Translations under genes and position numbers: made by a program
In this document: positions 38,743 to 48,922 of the stretch, in pieces
How positions within the stretch are numbered: the stretch's first letter is position 1
How the letters are laid out: each line of letters opens with the position of its first letter
The notes under the pieces: model-generated
The model's input: only the letters and a program-made list of their open reading frames with translations
Told to the model about the DNA's origin: nothing
Databases searched by the model: none
Assembly (NCBI RefSeq): GCF_017873625.1
Contig: NZ_JAGGKL010000007.1
Coordinates: 1-64,000 of the forward strand
Length of the DNA: 64,000 bases
Origin: Methanobacterium petrolearium
GTDB lineage: Archaea; Methanobacteriota; Methanobacteria; Methanobacteriales; Methanobacteriaceae
Direction: 5' to 3'

Positions 38743-38788
38743 CTGCCGTCCAATGCAATATAATATCATAGATTTTTTTCACAGCCAT

Positions 38789-39122
38789 GATACTAACAAT
38801 ATAAACTATTAGTGTAAAACTATTTGCACAACACTATAAACAAACTGTTCAGGGTCTCATAATGCTTTATGATCCATTATTGTATAAAAACCCCTAAATA
38901 ACCATATAAACTTACCAAATAGACAAAAACACACTAAATCAAGATCCGAAATCAGAATAGTTTATAAAAATTCAAGTTTTCTTGAAAATTATTGTTAAAA
39001 TCACATATGAGATAAAAAAGACGATTTTTCTCATGTTTTAAGATTAAAGTGAAATTTTGGACTTGTTATTATTATTAAGTCTAAAATAAAGTACTAAGTA
39101 ATAAACAAAAGCATATCGAAAG
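38789..39122. other. Intergenic region between the IS and the ECF operon
   Basis: AT-rich, without coding character. It is the upstream part of the ECF operon promoter region; the promoter elements start at 39123. Confidence 0.4.
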
Positions 39123-39150
39123 TTTTATAAATAGAGGTAGACCTCTACCT
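39123..39150 (+). promoter_or_regulatory. TATA box and double palindrome of the ECF operon
   Basis: TTTTATAAAT (39123-39132) is a good TATA box. Directly after it TAGAGGT-AG-ACCTCTA (39132-39147) and AGGTAGA-CC-TCTACCT (39135-39150) form two overlapping perfect 7-bp inverted repeats, ending just before the expected transcription start near 39152. This is the standard place for a repressor. The TetR protein encoded at 46565 is the obvious candidate. Confidence 0.7.
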
Positions 39151-39170
39151 ATAATTATACTTGGATTTAC

Positions 39171-39221
39171 TTGAGATGGTTTTTCCTGAAAAATTACTGT
39201 TGATCGTATAAACAATCTCAA
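39171..39221 (+). ncRNA. Structured leader candidate (three-way junction) before the ECF S component
   Basis: TTGAGAT (39171-39177) can pair with ATCTCAA (39215-39221). Inside, TTTTT/AAAAA around 39180-39193 and TGTT/AACA (39198-39201 with 39211-39214) form two short hairpins, giving a three-way junction in the 5' leader. It ends 37 nt before the start codon. I see no match to the TPP or other known riboswitch cores. It may be a cis-regulatory RNA or a chance fold. Confidence 0.35.
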
Positions 39222-39258
39222 AGAATTCTCGGATAACTAAATCAGTAGAGGTTATAAA

Positions 39259-39834
39259 ATGGTAGAAGAAAGTTCAAGAAAGATGAATTATAGATGGACA
39301 ACTAAGGATATTATGGTCACTGCCATTATATCAGTGGCAATGGGATTTATTTTTATTCCTATAAGTTATTTAAATGGTTACACTGCTTCATTTCCATTAA
39401 TATTGGCAGCAACTCAAGGAATTTGTTTTTTTCCTACTTTAATGATTATTTATCTCATACGCAAACCTGGAGTTGCCTTATTTTCCACTTCTGTATGTAT
39501 GTTGATAACAGTCCCTTTAACTCCTTGGGGTCTAGCTATGTTGTTAGACATACTAACAATTGGGGTGCCACTGGAAATTATTTTCTTGGTGACACGTTAC
39601 AAGAATTTTAAATTATGGTATATGATGTTAGCAGGAGTTATTACCAGTGGCCTCCAGGCGGTCTTGTGTTTTGTCATGTATGGTATGGGAAACATGACTA
39701 TATTGCTTCAAATAATCTTTTTCATTGAAGCCCTAATTAGTGGAGCGTTATTAGGGGGTTTAGTGGCAAAATTGATCGGTGATGTGATATTCAAGACAGG
39801 GGTTATATCTAAAGGTTCAGAAAACGTCGATTAA
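39259..39834 (+). CDS. ECF transporter substrate-binding S component, YkoE-like
   Basis: A 191-residue membrane protein with about six helices. WTTKDIMVTAIISVAMGF, IIYLIRKPGVALFST, EIIFLVTRYKNFKLW and ALISGALLGGLVAK fit the YkoE family, the S component of an energy-coupling-factor importer tied in Bacillus to thiamine or its pyrimidine HMP. The start follows AGAGGTTAT. It is the first gene of an operon with an ATPase and a T component, then two ABC half-transporters. Substrate here is inferred from family only. Confidence 0.8.
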   Translation: MVEESSRKMNYRWTTKDIMVTAIISVAMGFIFIPISYLNGYTASFPLILAATQGICFFPTLMIIYLIRKPGVALFSTSVCMLITVPLTPWGLAMLLDILTIGVPLEIIFLVTRYKNFKLWYMMLAGVITSGLQAVLCFVMYGMGNMTILLQIIFFIEALISGALLGGLVAKLIGDVIFKTGVISKGSENVD

Positions 39835-39921
39835 AAAAAAATTGTCTAAAAAGATTATATTACTATTTTATCCATTTTTTTGGAAAAAGTTCTAAAAAAC
39901 AATAATCAACGAGTGAAATAT

Positions 39922-41646
39922 ATGGAATCTTTGATTGAAGTCAATAATTTAAGTTTTAAATATGAAAATAATTCCAAAAATTCTCTAAAAGGAATAAATC
40001 TTGAAATAAATAAGGGGGAAGTGATTCTTCTTTTAGGTCCTTCTGGTTCTGGTAAAAGTACCCTAGCACTAGCCCTTAATGGCATAATTCCTCATACAAT
40101 CCCCGGAAAAATGAATGGCACAGTCAGTTTTCAAGGTCAAGATAATAACCAAACACCCGTTTATGAGATCACACAAAAAATTGGAATTGTTTTCCAGGAT
40201 CCAGAGGCACAGTTTGTTTCCCTGAATGTGGAAGAAGAACTGGTTTTTGGAATGGAAAATCTGTGTTACAGTACAGAAGAAATGGAAGAAAAGATAATTG
40301 ATTCTCTTAAAAAGGTGGACATGCTTGATTATCGTTATAGAAATGTTTATAGTCTTTCCGGGGGAGAAAAACAGAAAATATTATTGGCTGCATTGATGGC
40401 TTTCCGCCCTTCGGTATTCATTTTCGATGAGCCCACAGCCAACCTGGATCCTGTTGGAACATTGGAGTTCTTTAAAACAGTTGAATCTCTTAAAAAAACA
40501 GATGAACACACTATCATTATTATAGAGCATAAACTTGATGAACTAATCCATTTAGTCGATCGGGTAATTGTAATGGGAAAAGAAGGAGTTAAGTTACTGG
40601 AAGGAACACCATATGAAGTATTTGGTGAAAATTCAGACTTACTTATAAAAAATGGCATATGGATCCCTCAAACAGCTTTATTAGCCCATAAACTAGTTCA
40701 AAATAATATTAAACTTAACAATATCCCTTTGAGCATAGATGAAGCTTATAACTCTTTTAAAAAGTTCAAACCATTGGGTAATGGTTTAAAAAGGGAGAAT
40801 TGCACCGAGTTGACTCATCATTCCAGTCCTGTACTTGACATACGTGATCTTTCATTTGCCTATGATGATAAGGAAGTATTAAAAAATCTTAGTTTAAAAG
40901 TACACAAAGGCGACTTTTTGGCCATAATTGGTGCTAATGGGGCTGGAAAAACTACTTTGGCCAAAAATATAGTGAATATTATCCACCCTCCCTCTGGTAA
41001 AGTATTTGTGGAAGGAAAAGACGTTTTAAAGATTCCTACAGAAGAGCTATGTCATAAAGTTGGTTACGTTTTCCAGAATCCAGAGCATCAATTTATTAAA
41101 AACACGGTAGAAGAACAATTAACTTTTGGACTCCAATCAAGGGGCTTTCCATCAGAAAAGATTGTTAACTGGTTAGACTCTACACTGGAAAAGTTCAAAA
41201 TAAAACAATATGCTAAATCGAGTCCATATATGTTGAGTCATGGTCAAAAACGCCTTTTGAGTGTAGCCACCATGTTAACGTTGGGACAGGATATTCTGAT
41301 ACTGGATGAACCTACCTTTGGTCAGGATCTTAAAAGTTCCAATGAACTTTTAACATTTCTAAAAACTCTCAATGAGCTGGGAAAAACCATTATTATCATA
41401 ACCCATGACATGAATATTGTTGCTAAACATGCTCAAAATGTCCTTGTGATGGCTGAAGGGGAAGCTATATTCAATGGATCTACACATAAACTCTTTAAAA
41501 ATAATTCAATACTTAAAAAAGCCAGATTAACCATACCTCCATTGTTACAATTGTCTGTTAATCTATCTCAGTATTATGAAGGTTGGAATGGAATGGCTAC
41601 TGTTGAAGAATACGTAAACGCATTAAAACCATTAAAACAAAATTGA
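39922..41646 (+). CDS. ECF transporter ATPase with two fused nucleotide-binding domains
   Basis: About 574 residues from ATG 39922 (GAGTGA upstream); an upstream TTG at 39880 lies in leader-like sequence. Domain 1 has GPSGSGKST, LSGGEKQK and FIFDEPTANLDP; domain 2 has GANGAGKTT, LSHGQKRLLS and ILDEPTFGQD. Both look catalytically intact. Fusion of the two ATPases is as in YkoD-type ECF A subunits. It powers the S component upstream and the T component downstream. Confidence 0.92.
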   Translation: MESLIEVNNLSFKYENNSKNSLKGINLEINKGEVILLLGPSGSGKSTLALALNGIIPHTIPGKMNGTVSFQGQDNNQTPVYEITQKIGIVFQDPEAQFVSLNVEEELVFGMENLCYSTEEMEEKIIDSLKKVDMLDYRYRNVYSLSGGEKQKILLAALMAFRPSVFIFDEPTANLDPVGTLEFFKTVESLKKTDEHTIIIIEHKLDELIHLVDRVIVMGKEGVKLLEGTPYEVFGENSDLLIKNGIWIPQTALLAHKLVQNNIKLNNIPLSIDEAYNSFKKFKPLGNGLKRENCTELTHHSSPVLDIRDLSFAYDDKEVLKNLSLKVHKGDFLAIIGANGAGKTTLAKNIVNIIHPPSGKVFVEGKDVLKIPTEELCHKVGYVFQNPEHQFIKNTVEEQLTFGLQSRGFPSEKIVNWLDSTLEKFKIKQYAKSSPYMLSHGQKRLLSVATMLTLGQDILILDEPTFGQDLKSSNELLTFLKTLNELGKTIIIITHDMNIVAKHAQNVLVMAEGEAIFNGSTHKLFKNNSILKKARLTIPPLLQLSVNLSQYYEGWNGMATVEEYVNALKPLKQN

Positions 41647-42482
41647 TGATTCCTATGAAATTCATTTATCACGACAACGATTCCTTTTTAAACAGACTTA
41701 ACCCTTTGAGCACGGTTTTTGCAGCCTTACCCTTTTTTACTTTACTTTGTTTTATTAACAGTATATGGCCACCCATTGCTTTTATAGTCCTAAATGTTTT
41801 TATAATATTTGCACTGGGAAAGGTTCCCTTAACTACATTTTTTAAGCTTTCAATTCCTGTCATTATATTGTCCCTATCACTTTTTGTATTCTACTTATTA
41901 GGAGCAAGACCAGAATTAACTGCTGGTTCGCCTGTTTTATTTACTATTGGTGCGTTAAATATTTATCAGGCAAGTTTCATGGCAGGAGTGGCAATTGCAT
42001 TGAGAATTTATGCATTATTACTATTTTCATTTCCTTTCGTTCTCACTACGGAACCAAGTAACTTTATCCGCTCACTGATACAAAACTTGAAAATTCCTTA
42101 TAGGTTCAGTTACGGTGTATTGGTGGCTTTCAGATTTGTGCCAATGATGGAAACTGAGTTTAATGTCATTAGATCTGCCCATAAAGTAATGGGAATTTCT
42201 GAAAAAAAAGGAATTCAAAGTTATTTTGAAAAAATAAAAAGATATAGTATCCCTATTATTGTGAATGCTATAAGAATAGGAGAAAGAACAGCTTTGTCCA
42301 TGGATGGACGTGCTTTCGGTGCATTTGATGAACGTACTTATTTCCGTAAAATGGAATTTAAATCCATTGATTGGGTATATATTTTTTCCTATTGGAGTGT
42401 ATGTACGATCATCTTGTTAGTTTTGTATAATTTTGGTTTGATTGGAGACATTGGAGTTTACTATGGGAGCCTTGGTGGGTGA
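41643..42482 (+). CDS. ECF transporter T component, YkoC/EcfT-like
   Basis: About 279 residues with five to six membrane helices. The cytoplasmic coupling segments that dock into the ATPases are recognisable as SAHKVMGISEK and SMDGRAFGAF, the second matching the usual Ala-Arg-Gly type motif better than the first. The frame begins with TTG at 41643 and ATG at 41646, overlapping the stop of the ATPase gene, so translation is probably coupled. Confidence 0.88.
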   Translation: MMIPMKFIYHDNDSFLNRLNPLSTVFAALPFFTLLCFINSIWPPIAFIVLNVFIIFALGKVPLTTFFKLSIPVIILSLSLFVFYLLGARPELTAGSPVLFTIGALNIYQASFMAGVAIALRIYALLLFSFPFVLTTEPSNFIRSLIQNLKIPYRFSYGVLVAFRFVPMMETEFNVIRSAHKVMGISEKKGIQSYFEKIKRYSIPIIVNAIRIGERTALSMDGRAFGAFDERTYFRKMEFKSIDWVYIFSYWSVCTIILLVLYNFGLIGDIGVYYGSLGG

Positions 42483-42719
42483 CTCACAAATGTTTAGAAT
42501 CATATCAGGTTTGTTTGCTATCTTTAGTTTTAATTAGGAGTTTTTGTACCATGGAAATAGAAAGATAATAAACATCAAAATAGATGGAAACGTCTAAATA
42601 TCTTATGGAAAAGGGTTAAACTATTTTTTAGATTTTTTAGCAGTTGATCTCATTAAACAGATAAAAAATAAAAAAAAGCGCGGAATTGAAATAATTTTAG
42701 GTAATACATTGGTGGTTCA

Positions 42720-44516
42720 ATGGAAGAAAATAATGTTAAATCAAATGAATCTGGTTTAAACGGATTAAAACGTTTATTGGAAATTGCAGGAACTAAAAAA
42801 TTATTGCTCTTTGCATCTACTATTTATTCAGTAATCAGTGAATTGTTAGCATTAGTTATTTTTTTTGTTATTTATTTAGTGTTGGTTAAATTAATAAATC
42901 CTCCTATAGAGTGGAGTTATATATGGAATTTAATTGAAATAGCGGTTATAGCATTAGTAGGTCGATTAATCCTTAAATATGCTTCAAGTACCTTGTCTCA
43001 TATAGTTGCGTTTAATATATTGTATGAATTGAGAGTGAAGATTACAGAACATTTAGGTACCTTGAACATGGGTTATTTCAACAAACACAACATTGGATCT
43101 CTGAAAAAGATTCTTAATGAAGATGTAGAAAAAATAGAACTGTTTATAGCTCATCATATCCCAGATATTGCAACTGGGGTCGTTTCACCGTTGATAACCG
43201 TTATATTTTTATTTTTTTTTGATTGGCGTTTGGCCCTGGCTACAATCGTGCCGTTGCCATTGATATTTATCGCATGGAGTTTCGCTTTCTCTAATAACAA
43301 AAGTGAAATGAAAAAGTACCATACGGCAATGGAAAACATGAATAATACTATAGTTGAGTATGTTCGTGGAATGTCGGTGATAAAAATATTTAATCTGACT
43401 GTACAATCATTTACCAGGTTCCAAAGCACGGTTTATGCTTTTCGTGATTGCTGTAATGACTGGACAGAAAGATCCATTACTCCTTGGGCAGTGTTCATTG
43501 CTCTTTTAGGCTCACCATTACTCTTCATTTTACCGGTGGGTGTTTGGTTGTATTTATCTGGGCAACTTCAACTACCTGTTTTTATATTATTTTTAATCGT
43601 GGGCGTGGCGTATATGAAACCAATCTATCAACTGGTTTTTGTAAGCGGAACCCTGGCCCAGATAACTGAAGGAATTTCTCGTATTGACGCGATTTTAGAA
43701 CGAAAAAGTTTGCCTGAGCCTGCAAATCCTAAATTTCCTGAAAACTATTCTATAGAATTTCAGGATGTGGATTTTGCCTATGATAAAACACAAGTAATCT
43801 ATGATGTGAACTTCAAAATTGATGAAGGAAAAATTTTTGCACTCGTAGGCCCTTCTGGATCTGGTAAAACCACCATTGCAAATTTAACAGCCCGTTTATG
43901 GGATATTGAAAAGGGAAGAATACTGATTGGAGGTATAAATATTAAAGACATTCCTCTTGATTATTTAATGGATAAAATGGCTCTGGTTTTTCAAGATGTG
44001 TTCATTTTCAGTGATACTGTACTGGAAAACATCAGAATGGGTCGTGAAAATATGACTGAAAAAGAAGTAATAGCTGCGGCTAAGGCGGCCAATATCCATG
44101 ATTTCATTAAAAACGAACTACCTGCAGGTTACGATACTTTAATTGGTGAAGCAGGTGTTCATCTCAGTGGAGGTGAAAAACAACGTATTTCTCTGGCCAG
44201 AGCAATTCTTAAGGATGCACCTATCGTGATCCTGGATGAAGCTACGGCATTTGCTGACCCTGAAAATGAGGTAAAAATCCAGGAAGCATTCAGTGAACTT
44301 TTAAAAAACAAAACAGTGTTGATCATCGCTCATCGCCTTTCCACCATCACTGATTCGGACCAAATAATGGTATTAGATGAAGGTAAGATTGTAGAAATGG
44401 GAACGCACAACAAATTACTTAAAAATATGCAACTATACTCGGAAATGTGGGAGTCACACAATTCTGCTAAAAAATGGACCTTTAAATCCACAAAAATAGA
44501 GGGAGATGTGATTTGA
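42720..44516 (+). CDS. ABC half-transporter (exporter fold), first of a pair
   Basis: A 598-residue protein with six membrane helices (about 25-330) and a C-terminal ATPase: GPSGSGKTT, LSGGEKQRIS, VILDEATAFADPENE and the H-loop IIAHRLS. It is 238 nt after the ECF T gene and ends immediately before the next ABC gene, with no gap between stop and ATG, suggesting a heterodimer. Exporter-fold pairs next to ECF genes occur in metallophore or vitamin systems; direction and substrate cannot be told from sequence. Confidence 0.9.
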   Translation: MEENNVKSNESGLNGLKRLLEIAGTKKLLLFASTIYSVISELLALVIFFVIYLVLVKLINPPIEWSYIWNLIEIAVIALVGRLILKYASSTLSHIVAFNILYELRVKITEHLGTLNMGYFNKHNIGSLKKILNEDVEKIELFIAHHIPDIATGVVSPLITVIFLFFFDWRLALATIVPLPLIFIAWSFAFSNNKSEMKKYHTAMENMNNTIVEYVRGMSVIKIFNLTVQSFTRFQSTVYAFRDCCNDWTERSITPWAVFIALLGSPLLFILPVGVWLYLSGQLQLPVFILFLIVGVAYMKPIYQLVFVSGTLAQITEGISRIDAILERKSLPEPANPKFPENYSIEFQDVDFAYDKTQVIYDVNFKIDEGKIFALVGPSGSGKTTIANLTARLWDIEKGRILIGGINIKDIPLDYLMDKMALVFQDVFIFSDTVLENIRMGRENMTEKEVIAAAKAANIHDFIKNELPAGYDTLIGEAGVHLSGGEKQRISLARAILKDAPIVILDEATAFADPENEVKIQEAFSELLKNKTVLIIAHRLSTITDSDQIMVLDEGKIVEMGTHNKLLKNMQLYSEMWESHNSAKKWTFKSTKIEGDVI

Positions 44517-46304
44517 ATGTTTAATTCGGTTAAAGTTATTACTTCCGGTGAAAAAGGTAAACTATACCATGTAATTGGGTGGAATATCCTGCAAACTATG
44601 TTTAAAGGAGCTCCCTATGGAATACTTTTCATGGTTTTAGTGGAACTTTTTGCACCTATTGTACACCAGAAACCCATAAACACGGAATTTATTACCATGT
44701 TGATTATAGGGCTTTTCATAACCCTATTGATTCAGATAGTGGTGGGTAAAAAGGCATATAAATCGGCATATATCACAGCTTATTCATTGTCTGCTGAAAC
44801 CCGCTTAAAATTAGGGGAACATTTGAGAAAACTTCCACTAAACTTTTTTAAAAGACGTGACCCTGGTGATGTCACTTCACTGTTACTCCAAGATATGACA
44901 ATGGTAGAAGATGTGTTTAGTTATTTGTTTCCTGATTTTGTGAGTTCGATTGTACTGGCAACATTTATAAGCATATTCTTTTTCGTTGCAGATTGGAGAT
45001 TGGGTATTATTATTTTAATTTCTGTGAGTATAGCATGTATCTGCCTTAAATTAGCTATGAAATTACTTAGTTATTTTGGTAGAAAACAACTTAGATCCAG
45101 AAATGCTGCAGTTTCTAGGATGATGGAGTATCTGGTGGGAATAAAAGTTCTCAAAGGGTACAATCAAACAGGCAACAAGTTCCAACGTATGGAAAAATCC
45201 TTTGGCAAACTAAAAAAGGATAGTATATCGTTGGAAGGGATCCCTGTTCCTGCCATATTTATATGTTTTGCGGTGCTGGAAATTGGGTTTTTAGCTATTC
45301 TATTTTTTGGAATTCAATTTATAGAAAATGGAACTTTGAGTGTTTTAACATTCATTTTCTTCCTTATATTGGGTAATGCATTTTATGAACCTCTCAAATC
45401 TTTAAGTCTATTCTTTGGAAAGATAAGGTATATGAGTATGGCTGCTGATCGTGTTGTGGCGACTTTAAATACTAAAATTCTTCCAGAACCAGTAGATGAT
45501 ATGAAAATTGAAAGTTTCGATATTAAATTTGAAAATGTAAATTTTAAATACCAAGATACAAATGTAATAAAAGATTTGAGCTGTTATATTCCTGAAAAAA
45601 ACATCACGGCACTGGTGGGGCCTTCTGGATCTGGTAAAACAACTATAACCAGTTTAATTGCCCGGTTCTGGGATGTAGATTCTGGTAAAATAATGATTGG
45701 TGGGAAAAATATTAAAGATATAAAAAATGAACACCTTCTCGCCGGTATGAGTATGGTTTTCCAGGATGTTTACTTATTTAATGATACTATATACAACAAT
45801 ATTAAGATTGGTCGTGTAGATGCTTCTCCAGAGGAAGTTTATGAGGTGGCAAGGCAGGCGAACTGTCATGATTTCATTCAAAAATTACCTGATGGTTATA
45901 ATACAATGGTTGGTGAGGGAGGATCAACTCTTTCTGGTGGTGAAAAACAACGTATATCTGTTGCTCGTGCAATATTAAAGGATGCACCCATTATCCTCCT
46001 GGATGAAGCCACTGCGTCACTTGACCCTGAAAATGAAAGTAAAATCCAGGCAGCTATCAGAAAGCTGGTGAAATCCAAAACCGTGGTGGTGGTAGCACAT
46101 CGTCTTTACAGCATATCAGATGCTGATCAGATCTTAGTGATTAAAGGAGGTAAAATCGTCGAACAGGGAAAACATGAGGAATTACTGGAAAATGGTGGAA
46201 CATATTATCGTATGTGGGAGGAACAGCAGAAAGCACATGGATGGAAATTTGGGATGGATGATAAGGGATGTTATGGAAGTAAAGAGATTAGGGATTATCT
46301 TTAA
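44517..46304 (+). CDS. ABC half-transporter (exporter fold), second of a pair
   Basis: A 595-residue partner of the preceding protein with the same plan: six helices and an ATPase with GPSGSGKTT, LSGGEKQRIS, ILLDEATASLDPENE and VVAHRLYSIS. Both ATP sites keep the catalytic Glu, so neither subunit is obviously degenerate. ATG follows the TGA of the upstream gene directly, with GATGTGAT inside that gene as ribosome binding site. Confidence 0.9.
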   Translation: MFNSVKVITSGEKGKLYHVIGWNILQTMFKGAPYGILFMVLVELFAPIVHQKPINTEFITMLIIGLFITLLIQIVVGKKAYKSAYITAYSLSAETRLKLGEHLRKLPLNFFKRRDPGDVTSLLLQDMTMVEDVFSYLFPDFVSSIVLATFISIFFFVADWRLGIIILISVSIACICLKLAMKLLSYFGRKQLRSRNAAVSRMMEYLVGIKVLKGYNQTGNKFQRMEKSFGKLKKDSISLEGIPVPAIFICFAVLEIGFLAILFFGIQFIENGTLSVLTFIFFLILGNAFYEPLKSLSLFFGKIRYMSMAADRVVATLNTKILPEPVDDMKIESFDIKFENVNFKYQDTNVIKDLSCYIPEKNITALVGPSGSGKTTITSLIARFWDVDSGKIMIGGKNIKDIKNEHLLAGMSMVFQDVYLFNDTIYNNIKIGRVDASPEEVYEVARQANCHDFIQKLPDGYNTMVGEGGSTLSGGEKQRISVARAILKDAPIILLDEATASLDPENESKIQAAIRKLVKSKTVVVVAHRLYSISDADQILVIKGGKIVEQGKHEELLENGGTYYRMWEEQQKAHGWKFGMDDKGCYGSKEIRDYL

Positions 46305-46472
46305 TCATACTATTGTTCAGGGGATTGTCTTCATTTTCTTTTTTTTATCAGCTTAAAATTAAAGAAAAGATTGGAAAAAAATAAACGGAAAATAAACATA
46401 ATAATCTAAAAAATAAAAAACTACCTAAACCGATTCTCCAATATGGTATAGTAGTTATGGATTATTTCAGAT

Positions 46473-46502
46473 TGATCTTGTAATCCCAACTGATCTTGTA
46501 AT
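46473..46502. repeat. Direct repeat upstream of tetR
   Basis: GATCTTGTAAT appears twice in about 30 bp, upstream of the TetR gene. It may be a regulatory repeat or chance. Confidence 0.3.
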
Positions 46503-46564
46503 AAAAAGGTATAGACTAGTTAAAATCATTCAAAAGAGGTTACTTATAATTGGAGATGTAATAA

Positions 46565-47161
46565 ATGGGAAAATTTATAAAAAAAACGAGAAAAGAAAGG
46601 GTAGAAGAAATACTTTCTGTTGCTACTGAAGTTTTTTTAGAAAAAGGTTATCAAAATACTACCATGGAAGATATTATCAATTCTACCACTCTTTCCGTAG
46701 GGGGATTCTATTATTATTTCCACAGTACCAAAGAGATATTTTTTGCAATCATAGAGCAAAAAGGTATGGAACAGATAGAATTTATGCATGATTTGGAAAC
46801 AGAAGGAAAGAATAAAAATGAAATTATTGAGGAGATAAGTGCTAAACTGGCAGAAATGGTCTTGGAACAATATGATGAGCGTACATTGTACTTCATGGCC
46901 GTATCTGAAATAATTAATGATGCTGAATTTCGCGGCATTTTGGATAGGATTAATGAAAAGTCTTTGGATAAATTAAATGAGTTTATATTAGAAAAATTAC
47001 CTGATGTGGATGCTAAAATGTTAAAATGCAGGTTAGAATTTATTATTAGTGTTATCCACGCAATGTCTTTCTATTGTCATATATATAATGAAGAAGATCT
47101 TTACAATGAAAACTTAAGTAATATCAAAAATATGGTTGTCCGAGCATTTTCTGGAATATAA
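46565..47161 (+). CDS. TetR/AcrR family transcriptional regulator
   Basis: A 198-residue regulator. The N-terminal HTH reads RVEEILSVATEVFLEKGY, TTMEDIINST and SVGGFYYYFHSTKEIFF, the usual TetR domain. The C-terminal 130 residues form the helical ligand/dimer domain, with Cys and His near its end. A GGAGATG Shine-Dalgarno precedes ATG. Last gene of the ECF/ABC block on the same strand; the double palindrome at 39132-39150 is a plausible target and autoregulation is possible. Ligand unknown. Confidence 0.92.
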   Translation: MGKFIKKTRKERVEEILSVATEVFLEKGYQNTTMEDIINSTTLSVGGFYYYFHSTKEIFFAIIEQKGMEQIEFMHDLETEGKNKNEIIEEISAKLAEMVLEQYDERTLYFMAVSEIINDAEFRGILDRINEKSLDKLNEFILEKLPDVDAKMLKCRLEFIISVIHAMSFYCHIYNEEDLYNENLSNIKNMVVRAFSGI

Positions 47162-47266
47162 ATTTAATGGAATTATGTCGAAAACTTGTATAATGGATAA
47201 AATTTCCCATATTACCTTTATTCTTCCAAATGGATTTCTCAATTATTTTTTCTAATACGTATCTAA

Positions 47267-47346
47267 AAACCCACCGAAGACCCATCAGTGGTTCCGTTAG
47301 ATTAGTTAATCAGTACCTGTTAATTTTTAGGCGTCAGTGTGGGTTT
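47267..47346. ncRNA. Possible structured RNA or terminator in a convergent gap
   Basis: AAACCCAC (47267-47274) is complementary to GTGGGTTT (47339-47346), enclosing 64 nt that contain GATTA-GT-TAATC (about 47300-47311). The region is between two convergent genes and is less AT-rich than its surroundings. No known class recognised. Confidence 0.25.
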
Positions 47347-47536
47347 AGCTTATGATTCCCCACGATCACATTTTTTAAAGTACTTTTTCCTAATGTAGAG
47401 ATGTTAAGGGACATATATGGTAAAACTCAGTGAAATTTACACAATAATCAGTTGATTTAAGCTATTAAAGCATTAAAAAATATGGTATGGCAAATAATGA
47501 TAAGGGAAATAAAAAAAATCCCCTAATAATCTTTTT

Positions 47537-48661
<1,125 letters not shown>

Positions 48662-48706
48662 AATTTTGACCTTCTAAGAATATTTTAATCCATCAGAGGA
48701 TGGATT

Positions 48707-48922
48707 TATCCATTTAGGAGTTCATTGGTTAAGGAAGTTATTTATCTATTTAGGAGTTCATTGGTTAAGGAAGTTATTTATCCATTAAGGACTTCATCGG
48801 TTTAGGGAGTTATTTATCCATTAAGGACTTCATCAGTTTAGGGAGTTATTTATCCATTAAGGACTTCATCGGTTTAGGGAGTTATTTATCCATTAAGGAC
48901 TTCATCGGTTTAGGGAGTTATT
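48707..48922. repeat. 36-bp minisatellite, six units
   Basis: Units begin at 48707, 48743, 48779, 48815, 48851 and 48887. The last four are almost identical; the first two have a few shared differences. A partial seventh copy (TATCCATTGAGGA) runs into the 3' end of aroA', so the array seems to have grown from the terminal codons of that gene. Stops in frame rule out translation. It lies between aroA' and aroB'. Confidence 0.9.

Larger units (their letters stand above)
37122..38788 (-). pseudogene. Decayed small gene split by an insertion sequence
   Basis: Removing the element at 37377-38735 and one 7-bp target copy restores a minus-strand frame from ATG at 38788. It reads MAVKKIYDIILHWTAD, then SGSKFTYNKYENICTY and on for 51 codons to a stop. 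Another frame continues without stops to a TGA at 37122 (FIWEYIKCLTPKNYS, NKITYSRECEDSLDMIN). One frameshift around 37290 plus the insertion would explain the break in a gene of about 95 codons. I do not recognise the family. The coding nature is an inference from amino-acid character only. Confidence 0.4.

Noticed and set aside
39150..39258. TPP riboswitch in front of the YkoE-type gene
   Set aside because: The conserved TPP core sequences (CTGAGA with downstream ACCTGATC-type segment) are not present.
48707..48922. CRISPR array
   Set aside because: The repeats are contiguous 36-bp units with no unique spacers and no cas genes in the window.
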